DNA of 13,712 nucleotides from an uncultured Pseudomonas sp. (lineage in GTDB: Bacteria; Pseudomonadota; Gammaproteobacteria; Pseudomonadales; Pseudomonadaceae), in assembly GCA_946886875.1 (NCBI GenBank), contig CAMPJN010000064.1:1-13712 (forward strand), written 5' to 3'. The notes beneath the pieces were generated by a model, which searched no databases, was not told the origin of the DNA, and saw only the letters and a list, made by a program, of their open reading frames with translations. Position numbers and translations under genes: made by a program. Positions 6,410 through 13,712 of the stretch are shown here, in pieces. Every line of letters starts with the position of its first letter. The stretch's first letter is position 1.

Positions 6410-7813
6410 ATGGCCTTACTCAGCTTTCTTGGCGCGATTCAACAAGTCACCGGTTCCTGCTACCTGATCGAAAGCCGCGACGGGGCCAAGGTGTTACTCG
6501 ATTGCGGTATGCGCCAGGGCCGCCGTGAAGAGGAAGAAGGCAACCGCGGCGACTTTGCCTTCGATCCGCTAAGCCTGGACGCCGTGGTGATTTCCCATGC
6601 CCATATCGACCACACCGGCCTGCTGCCCAAGCTGGTCAGCGCAGGCTACCGCGGCCCGATCTTCGCCACCGAGGCCAGCTGCGAGTTGATGGAATTGATG
6701 CTGCTCGACGCCGCCTTCATCCAGGAAAAGGACGCCGAGTGGGAAAACAAATGGCGCGCGCGCCTCGGCAAGCCGCCAATCAGCCCTCTGTACACCATCG
6801 CCGATGCCGAACAGACGCTGAAACAACGTCGCCCCGTAGCCTATGCCGCGACGCAAGAGGTGGCCTCAGGCGTTCAAGTGACATTTCATGACGCCGGGCA
6901 TATTCTCGGCTCGGCGATAGTCGAGCTGGAAATACAGGATCACCACCTGACCCGGCGCCTGGTGTTCTCCGGCGACCTCGGTAATACCTGCTCGCCGTTG
7001 ATGCATAACCCCAGCACCCTGAGCCGCGCGGACGTGGTCTTGCTCGAATCCACCTATGGCGACCGTGATCACCGCTGCAGCGAGGATACCCTCGACGAGT
7101 TGGCGGAGATCCTGCAGCAGGCCCATCGCGACGGCGGCAATGTGTTGATCCCCTCCTTCGCTGTCGGCCGCACCCAGGATCTGATCTTCTACCTCGGGCG
7201 TTTCTACCAGGAAGGACGCCTGCCCCAGCAAGCGGTTTTTCTCGATAGCCCCATGGCGATCCGCGCCAACGCCATCTATTCGCGCTTCCAGCATCAATTC
7301 AACTCAGCCGACCGAGCCTTGCTGGACGCCAAGCAGGTCAAACGCATCGAAGATTGGTTACCGATCCTGCATTGCACGCCCTCCCCGGAAGAATCCATGG
7401 CAATCAACCGGGTCAAGAGCGGCGCGATCATCATCGCCGGCAGCGGCATGTGCACTGGCGGGCGCATCGCCCACCACTTCAAACACAATCTCTGGCGCAG
7501 CGAATGCCATGTGGTGTTCCCGGGATTTCAGGCCAGGGGCACACCGGGGCGTGCCATAGTCGACGGCGCCGACACGGTGAAGATGTTGCACCAACGGATC
7601 GCGGTCAAAGCTCAGATACACACACTTGGCGGCTTCTCCGCCCACGCCGGGCAGTCGCAGTTGCTCGACTGGGTCTCTCACTTCGACCATCACCCTGAGC
7701 TGTACCTGGTGCATGGCGAACTGGAAAAAATGCAGGCCTTGCAACAGGCCCTGCACGAGCGTCTGAACTGGATTGCCAACATCCCAGAACCCGGCGAGCA
7801 AATCGCCCTCTAA
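6410..7813 (+). CDS. Beta-CASP metallo-beta-lactamase ribonuclease (CPSF-like)
   Basis: The 467-residue protein is a zinc-dependent nuclease of the beta-CASP group, expected to cut RNA in the cytoplasm. Metal motifs in order are HAHIDH at 63-68, H164 in DAGHILGS and D189 in FSGDLG. The beta-CASP motifs follow: acidic motif A at E213 (LLESTYGDR), motif B at H412 (FSAHAGQ) and motif C at H435 (VHGE). The CPSF-like signature GSGMCTGGR is at 344-352. Length and motif set fit the bacterial Ysh1/TTHA0252-type enzymes rather than RNase J, which is longer. AAAAGGA precedes the ATG by 7 bp. It is divergent from the phosphoketolase-like gene and shares its Anr-type site; the LOG gene follows after 156 bp on the same strand and may be read with it. 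The RNA substrate is unknown. Confidence 0.93.
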   Translation: MALLSFLGAIQQVTGSCYLIESRDGAKVLLDCGMRQGRREEEEGNRGDFAFDPLSLDAVVISHAHIDHTGLLPKLVSAGYRGPIFATEASCELMELMLLDAAFIQEKDAEWENKWRARLGKPPISPLYTIADAEQTLKQRRPVAYAATQEVASGVQVTFHDAGHILGSAIVELEIQDHHLTRRLVFSGDLGNTCSPLMHNPSTLSRADVVLLESTYGDRDHRCSEDTLDELAEILQQAHRDGGNVLIPSFAVGRTQDLIFYLGRFYQEGRLPQQAVFLDSPMAIRANAIYSRFQHQFNSADRALLDAKQVKRIEDWLPILHCTPSPEESMAINRVKSGAIIIAGSGMCTGGRIAHHFKHNLWRSECHVVFPGFQARGTPGRAIVDGADTVKMLHQRIAVKAQIHTLGGFSAHAGQSQLLDWVSHFDHHPELYLVHGELEKMQALQQALHERLNWIANIPEPGEQIAL

Positions 7814-7969
7814 GCGCAGGCGCGCCAAAACCGGAGCCGGAACGACGGGGCGTAAGATTCGGCAAGCGACTATTTCCAGCACTGCGCAAGAGCCCGGCCA
7901 TACTCTTAGTAGGGCTGGGCTGGCCATTGCGCGTGCCAAACTCCGGCCGGCATTAGAAGGAGACGTTGT

Positions 7970-9049
7970 ATGCCTTATGAAGCAGACGATTATCTATCCC
8001 GGCACGTACAAACCAGCGGTATCGATCTGGGTAGCAAGATAGACGAGCTGGTCGCCTTGGTCGCTCCACCGGATAGCCCCAATACATCGCTCTATCACGA
8101 CATGCTCATTACTGTGGCACGCATGGCCCAAGCCGACCGCAATCGTTGGGACGCCAAGATCATGCTACAGACCTTGCGCGAGATGGAGCATGCCTTCAGC
8201 ACCCTGGAGCAATTCAAACGCCGACGCAAAGTCACCGTATTCGGCTCGGCCCGCACACCCAGGGACCACTCGTCATATGGCCTGGCTCGCGAACTGGGCG
8301 AGACCCTGGCACGCCTGGACCTCATGGTAATCACCGGTGCCGGCGGCGGCATCATGGCCGCGGCCCATGAAGGTGCGGGATTGGACAACAGCCTGGGCTT
8401 CAACATCACCCTGCCCTTCGAGCAGAAGGCCAATCCCATCGTCGGCGGCAGCGACAACCTGCTGTCCTTTCATTTCTTCTTTCTGCGCAAGCTGTTCTTC
8501 GTCAAGGAAGCCGATGCCCTGGTGTTCTGCCCTGGGGGGTTCGGCACTCTGGATGAAGCACTGGAAGTCCTGACCCTGATCCAAACCGGCAAAAGCCCGC
8601 TGGTACCAATTATTTTGCTCGACGAGCCCGACAGTACCTATTGGCAGGAAGCGCTGCGCTTTATCCGCGAACAGCTGCAGGAACGGCATTACATTTTGCC
8701 CAGCGATATGCAACTGATGCGCCTGGTGCATAGCGCCGAAGAGGCTGGCGAGGAAATCGCGCGTTTCTACCGTAACTTCCACTCCACCCGCTGGCTCAAC
8801 GGCAATCTGCTGATTCGCATGACCCATCCGCTCAACGACGGTGCCCTGCAGACCCTCGGCAAAGAGTTTGCCGACCTGTGCCTGAGCGGTAGCTATCAGC
8901 AACAGCCATGCTGTGAAGCGGAAAACGACGAACCAGAATTCCGCGACATGACTCGCCTGGCCTTCCACTTCAATGCACGCGACCATGGCCGCCTGCGCGA
9001 GCTGGTGGATTTCGTCAACCTTCCGCAGAACTGGGCTGCCAACCGCTAG
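7970..9049 (+). CDS. LOG-family nucleotide phosphoribohydrolase-like protein (long form)
   Basis: This 359-residue protein carries the Rossmann-like LOG fold, whose members cleave the N-glycosidic bond of nucleoside 5'-monophosphates (cytokinin activation in plants, nucleotide salvage or stress control in bacteria). Motifs are FGSAR at 91-95, GAGGGIMAAAHEGA at 123-136 and PGGFGTLDE at 188-196, the phosphoribose-binding and catalytic signature. It differs from short LOG proteins (about 190 residues) by an N-terminal alpha-helical region of about 85 residues and a C-terminal extension of about 110 residues, and is shorter than E. coli PpnN (about 454). The annotation 'lysine decarboxylase' sometimes given to this family is wrong. 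GAAGGAG lies 7 bp before the ATG. It follows the RNase gene by 156 bp. Family is firm; substrate is not. Confidence 0.88.
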   Translation: MPYEADDYLSRHVQTSGIDLGSKIDELVALVAPPDSPNTSLYHDMLITVARMAQADRNRWDAKIMLQTLREMEHAFSTLEQFKRRRKVTVFGSARTPRDHSSYGLARELGETLARLDLMVITGAGGGIMAAAHEGAGLDNSLGFNITLPFEQKANPIVGGSDNLLSFHFFFLRKLFFVKEADALVFCPGGFGTLDEALEVLTLIQTGKSPLVPIILLDEPDSTYWQEALRFIREQLQERHYILPSDMQLMRLVHSAEEAGEEIARFYRNFHSTRWLNGNLLIRMTHPLNDGALQTLGKEFADLCLSGSYQQQPCCEAENDEPEFRDMTRLAFHFNARDHGRLRELVDFVNLPQNWAANR

Positions 9050-9082
9050 ACTTTGGCGAGGCCCGGCATTGCCTACGCAATC

Positions 9083-9106
9083 ATCGCGACCAAGGCCGTT
9101 CCTACG
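9083..9106. repeat. Degenerate Pseudomonas REP sequence
   Basis: The core CGCGACCAAGGCCGTTCC is an imperfect palindrome followed by TACG. It differs at two positions from the typical pseudomonad REP pattern CGCGGCCAAGGCCGCTCC (family knowledge). It is enclosed by the GCCCGGC/GCCGGGC inverted pair at 9061-9067 and 9111-9117, so the 57-bp block can form a longer hairpin. Confidence 0.6.
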
Positions 9107-9166
9107 AGTGGCCGGGCTGCTGTCCGGGCTCGATCGAATTGTCCTGTCGCGGCACAAATCGCTCGA

Positions 9167-9182
9167 GGATTTCATCCGGGCT
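9167..9182. repeat. Second copy of the GGATTTCATCCGGGCT repeat
   Basis: Fifteen of 16 bases match 2168-2183 in the exporter-tapT gap. Here only one arm of the REPIN-like pair is present, as a solo copy. Confidence 0.55.
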
Positions 9183-9210
9183 TCAAAATCGGGTGATCCG
9201 ATGCACGCAG

Positions 9211-9243
9211 GTAGGTTGGCGCTGAGCACCGCGAAGCCCAACA
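9211..9243. repeat. 33-bp GTAGGTTGG...CCCAACA intergenic repeat
   Basis: The unit begins GTAGGTTGGCGCTGAGC and ends GAAGCCCAACA. GTTGG (9215-9219) and CCAAC (9238-9242) are inverted ends of a hairpin. This type of sequence is scattered in proteobacterial intergenic DNA, including Pseudomonas (family knowledge). One copy is seen in the window. Confidence 0.5.
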
Positions 9244-9334
9244 GGCGATGGATACGCAGCCCAAAGTCGCAACTGGTTGTTGCAATGGCTAACAGGCCTG
9301 CAGGAGCTGAAGGCAAAGGCGGTCTAGCAGTCCT

Positions 9335-9395
9335 CGTAGGGCCGTGCGCACCAGCGCTGGCTGAATCATCCTTGTTGCGCACGGCGCACCCTACG
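9335..9395. repeat. 61-bp long inverted repeat with palindromic loop
   Basis: CGTAGGG (9335-9341) pairs with CCCTACG (9389-9395), and CCGTGCGCA (9342-9350) pairs with TGCGCACGG (9376-9384). All 16 pairs are perfect; the right arm has a 4-nt CGCA insertion. The 25-nt loop itself starts with the perfect palindrome CCAGCGCTGG (9351-9360). It is probably a REP-like or small mobile-derived element of a kind common in Pseudomonas. Confidence 0.65.
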
Positions 9396-9435
9396 TATTG
9401 CGACCACTCTTCTAATTGGTACATAGCCCAAAAGA

Positions 9436-9461
9436 AAGCCCACAACGCAAGCAGTGGGCTT
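9436..9461 (-). terminator. Intrinsic terminator of the recA-recX transcript
   Basis: AAGCCCAC and GTGGGCTT form a perfect 8-bp stem with a 10-nt loop. On the minus strand it is followed by TCTTTT. It lies 10 bp after the recX stop codon, so it should end the recA-recX message. Confidence 0.8.
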
Positions 9462-9470
9462 AAAGGGGAA

Positions 9471-9935
9471 TCAGTCTATGTCTAAACCGCGCAGCAAACG
9501 CCCGATCAGATCCAGCGGATAACCACGGTAGCTGAGGAAGCGCCCTTGCTGGGCCCGCTCCTTGGCATCGCCAGGCAGCTGCCCGGCATACTTACGGCGC
9601 CAGGTCGCTTCCAGTTGCTCCCGCCAGTCGATTCCGCAGTCGCGGATCGCCTGCTCAATATCCGCACGGGCCAGGCCGCGTTGCGTCAGCTCTTCACGGA
9701 TACGTAGCGGGCCATAACCGGCTCGCGCACGGTAGCTGACAAAGCTTTGCAGATAGCGCGCCTCGGACAGCAAACCATCCTGCGCCAAGCGTTCGAGCTC
9801 GGTTTCGATCAATTCTTCGGTAGCGCCGCGCTTGCGTAGCTTGCGGGCCAACTCGACCCGCCCATGTTCGCGCCGCGCCAGCAGATCCATGGCCGCCCGT
9901 CGCACCGCGACGGGGTTATCCAGAACAAGGGACAT
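9471..9935 (-). CDS. recX: RecX, regulator of RecA
   Basis: RecX binds RecA filaments and limits their extension and recombinase activity. The 154-residue, charge-rich, helical product matches Pseudomonas RecX in length (about 153) and in key segments: [20 protein letters not shown] at 15-34, [15 protein letters not shown] at 74-88, then the three-helix repeats ending [20 protein letters not shown]. It begins 11 bp after the recA stop. No clear ribosome-binding site precedes the ATG, so translation is probably low and coupled to recA, which fits the low RecX:RecA ratio known from other bacteria. It should be SOS-induced through recA read-through. The start is set by family alignment. Confidence 0.95.
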   Translation of the reverse strand: MSLVLDNPVAVRRAAMDLLARREHGRVELARKLRKRGATEELIETELERLAQDGLLSEARYLQSFVSYRARAGYGPLRIREELTQRGLARADIEQAIRDCGIDWREQLEATWRRKYAGQLPGDAKERAQQGRFLSYRGYPLDLIGRLLRGLDID

Positions 9936-9946
9936 AGGCGCGCGGA

Positions 9947-10990
9947 TCAGGCGTCAGCGTCAGCCAGATCATCGGCAGTCGAATTGGCCTTGACCGTCGG
10001 GCTGACTACCAGCAATTTCTCGCGGATCAAACCTTCGATGGTGCGTGCCACTTCTGGATTGTCTTCCAGGTACTTGGCCGAGTTGGCCTTACCCTGACCG
10101 ATCTTGTTGCCCTGGTAGCTATACCAGGCACCGGATTTTTCCAGCAGACCGAGTTGCACGCCGAGGTCGATGACCTCGCCATTGCGATAGATGCCTTTGC
10201 CGTAGAGGATTTGGAACTCGGCCTGGCGGAATGGCGGCGCCACCTTGTTCTTCACCACCTTGACCCGGGTTTCGCTGCCGACCACTTCGTCGCCTTCCTT
10301 CACCGCGCCGGTACGGCGGATGTCCAGACGGACCGAGGCGTAGAACTTCAGGGCGTTACCACCGGTGGTGGTTTCCGGGCTGCCGAACATCACGCCGATC
10401 TTCATGCGGATCTGGTTGATGAAGATCACCAGGCAGTTGGCGTTCTTGATGTTGCCGGTAATCTTGCGCAGCGCCTGGGACATCAGACGGGCCTGCAGGC
10501 CCACGTGCATGTCGCCCATTTCGCCTTCGATTTCCGCCTTCGGCACCAGAGCCGCGACCGAGTCGATAACTATCACGTCGATGGCATTGGAACGCACCAG
10601 CATGTCGGTGATCTCCAGGGCCTGCTCGCCGGTATCCGGCTGCGATACCAACAGATCGTCGACATTGACGCCCAGCTTGCTCGCGTATTCGGGATCGAGC
10701 GCGTGCTCGGCATCGACGAAGGCGCAGGTCGCACCAAGCTTCTGCGCTTCGGCGATAACCGACAGGGTCAGGGTGGTTTTACCGGAGGACTCTGGGCCGT
10801 AGATTTCGACGATGCGGCCTTTCGGCAGACCGCCGATACCCAGCGCGATATCCAGGCCGAGGGAGCCGGTGGAGATCGCCGGAATCGCCTGGCGATCGTG
10901 ATCGCCCATACGCATGACCGCGCCTTTGCCGAACTGCTTTTCGATCTGGCCTAAGGCTGCCGCCAAGGCACGCTTCTTATTCTCGTCCAT
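9947..10990 (-). CDS. recA: Recombinase RecA
   Basis: RecA forms ATP-dependent filaments on single-stranded DNA, pairs homologous strands and triggers LexA self-cleavage. The 347-residue product is the usual Pseudomonas length. The Walker A motif GPESSGKT is at 65-72, Walker B ends at D143 ([10 protein letters not shown]), and the L2-loop segment with [19 protein letters not shown] starts at about 202. The acidic C-terminus DDLADADA is typical of the group. GAGGA lies 5-6 bp before the ATG. The upstream gap carries a LexA box overlapping the -10 region. recX follows in the same transcript; pncC lies upstream on the same strand after 90 bp, as in E. coli. Confidence 0.99.
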   Translation of the reverse strand: MDENKKRALAAALGQIEKQFGKGAVMRMGDHDRQAIPAISTGSLGLDIALGIGGLPKGRIVEIYGPESSGKTTLTLSVIAEAQKLGATCAFVDAEHALDPEYASKLGVNVDDLLVSQPDTGEQALEITDMLVRSNAIDVIVIDSVAALVPKAEIEGEMGDMHVGLQARLMSQALRKITGNIKNANCLVIFINQIRMKIGVMFGSPETTTGGNALKFYASVRLDIRRTGAVKEGDEVVGSETRVKVVKNKVAPPFRQAEFQILYGKGIYRNGEVIDLGVQLGLLEKSGAWYSYQGNKIGQGKANSAKYLEDNPEVARTIEGLIREKLLVVSPTVKANSTADDLADADA

Positions 10991-11037
10991 TTAAGTCCTC
11001 ACGTAATAGAGAAGGGCCTGCTAGCGGCCATCAACAA

Positions 11038-11053
11038 CTGTATATGTAGCCAG
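11038..11053. promoter_or_regulatory. LexA (SOS) box of recA
   Basis: On the minus strand this is CTGG-CTACATAT-ACAG, one mismatch from the CTGT-N8-ACAG consensus. It overlaps the likely recA -10 element and lies about 48 bp before the recA start codon, in the position expected for repression by LexA. Confidence 0.8.
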
Positions 11054-11071
11054 TATTATTCCACAGGGCAA
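11043..11071 (-). promoter_or_regulatory. recA promoter (sigma-70 type)
   Basis: On the minus strand TTGCCC (11066-11071) is the -35 candidate. It is separated by exactly 17 bp from TACATA (11043-11048), the -10 candidate, which lies inside the LexA box. Matches are moderate (four and three of six), but spacing and position fit an SOS promoter. Confidence 0.5.
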
Positions 11072-11080
11072 GTCGCCCGC

Positions 11081-11593
11081 CTACCCCGCATTTGGATTTT
11101 CTTGCGCAACCAGGCGCAATAGCCCCGCCAGTGCGGCCTCGACCGTTTGTCGGCGAACTTCAGCCCGGTCGCCAGGGAAGTGACGACACTGGCTGAACAG
11201 CCGCTCACCATCGCCCCAGGCCAACCAGACGGTGCCTACCGGTTTTTCCGCCGAGCCGCCATCCGGCCCCGCCACGCCGCTCACCGCCACCGCGTAACGC
11301 GCCCCGCTCTGGGCCTGGGCGCCGCGCACCATGGCCTCCACTACCTCGCGACTGACCGCGCCGACCTGACCGAACAGCTGCTGCGGCACCGCCAATTGCC
11401 TGGTCTTCTGCGCGTTGGAATAGGTGACATAACCGGCTTCGAACCAGGCTGAGCTACCGGGAATCCGAGTAATCGCCTCGGCGATGCCACCACCGGTACA
11501 GGACTCGGCGGTGCTCACCTGAGCGCCTTGCGCCTGCAACCGGCGCCCCAGTTCGGCCGCCAAAGGGGTCAGGTTCTGTTCATTGACGATCAT
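11081..11593 (-). CDS. pncC: Nicotinamide-nucleotide amidohydrolase PncC (CinA C-terminal domain)
   Basis: PncC deamidates nicotinamide mononucleotide to nicotinate mononucleotide, recycling the NMN released by DNA ligase into NAD synthesis. The 170-residue product is the stand-alone CinA C-terminal domain, the size of E. coli PncC/YgaD (about 165). Motifs are AESCTGG at 29-35 (catalytic Ser31), AGYVTYSN at 53-60, SGVAGPDGG at 105-113 and KPVGTV at 117-122. The frame stays open far upstream, but the ATG at 11593 has GGAG 5 bp before it and begins the family fold; the longer reading would run into mutS. The gene lies just upstream of recA, as in E. coli, linking NMN clearing to DNA repair, and diverges from mutS across 78 bp. 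Confidence 0.93.
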   Translation of the reverse strand: MIVNEQNLTPLAAELGRRLQAQGAQVSTAESCTGGGIAEAITRIPGSSAWFEAGYVTYSNAQKTRQLAVPQQLFGQVGAVSREVVEAMVRGAQAQSGARYAVAVSGVAGPDGGSAEKPVGTVWLAWGDGERLFSQCRHFPGDRAEVRRQTVEAALAGLLRLVAQENPNAG

Positions 11594-11606
11594 CTGCACT
11601 CCGGGG

Positions 11607-11636
11607 TTAAAGCCTGCCAGGGGGATACCGTACACT
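11607..11636 (+). promoter_or_regulatory. Candidate mutS promoter
   Basis: TACACT (11631-11636) is a fair -10 element 36 bp before the mutS ATG. TTAAAG (11607-11612) lies 18 bp upstream as a weak -35. The 78-bp gap must hold start signals for both pncC and mutS; no LexA box is seen in it. Confidence 0.35.
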
Positions 11637-11671
11637 AGGCGCTTTTGCGATTCAGCCGGACAGTTAAAACG

Positions 11672-13712
<2,041 letters not shown>

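Larger units (their letters stand above)
9050..9470. other. Gene-free 421-bp gap packed with intergenic repeats
   Basis: This gap lies between the convergent LOG and recX genes. I find no credible gene in it; the open frames crossing it are antisense or overhanging shadows. It holds, in order, a GCCCGGC/GCCGGGC pair (9061-9067 and 9111-9117) flanking a REP-like core, a GGATTTCATCCGGGCT unit related to the 2164-2182 repeat, a 33-bp repeat, a 61-bp inverted repeat, and the recX terminator. The four repeat types and the absence of coding fit an insertion hotspot for small non-autonomous repeats. Confidence 0.7.

Noticed and set aside
7814..7969. Possible separate promoter before the LOG gene (TACTCT at 7901)
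   Set aside because: No -35 element lies at a workable distance and no Anr-type box is seen; it remains possible but unsupported.
8273..9445. 390-codon minus-strand open frame opposite the LOG gene and the repeat gap
   Set aside because: Most of it is the reverse of the LOG coding region, and the rest runs through repeat DNA; no motif or start signal supports it.
10154..10954. 266-codon plus-strand open frame opposite recA
   Set aside because: It is a mirror frame of a highly conserved gene, with no independent evidence.

Overview
The window reads as a chromosomal segment of a Pseudomonas-type gammaproteobacterium. It is GC-rich and tightly packed. It carries a Pseudomonas-like ErdR response regulator, the pncC-recA-recX block beside a divergent mutS, a homologue of the Pseudomonas secreted protein PA3611, and REP-like intergenic repeats of kinds I associate with Pseudomonas. 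The gene order resembles the PA3603-PA3620 stretch of P. aeruginosa as I remember it. The species cannot be fixed from the sequence alone.

Left part (1-3604): the N-terminal 100 codons of dgkA (minus), erdR (minus), a divergent DMT-family exporter (plus), tapT (tRNA acp3U synthase, minus), and a small secreted PA3611-type protein (plus). From memory, the P. aeruginosa chromosome carries the potABCD spermidine/putrescine genes in this interval. None are present here.

Middle part (3605-9470): this is the most interesting stretch. It holds a 65-residue ribbon-helix-helix protein and an 800-residue divergent phosphoketolase-family enzyme (both minus), then a beta-CASP metallo-beta-lactamase RNase and a LOG-family enzyme (both plus). 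The phosphoketolase-like gene and the RNase gene are divergent across 130 bp. A good match to the Anr/FNR box lies near the centre of that gap, placed to act on both promoters. I propose that they form an oxygen-responsive carbon/RNA/nucleotide module; this is inference. The 421-bp gene-free gap after the LOG gene is packed with REP-like and inverted repeats and ends in the recX terminator.

Right part (9471-13712): recX, recA and pncC (minus) form the DNA-repair block, with a LexA box overlapping the recA promoter. mutS (plus) diverges from pncC and is cut by the window end after its Walker A motif. Apart from dgkA and mutS, which are cut by the window edges, every gene here looks intact. The large open frames antisense to erdR, the phosphoketolase-like gene, recA and the LOG gene look like high-GC coding shadows.
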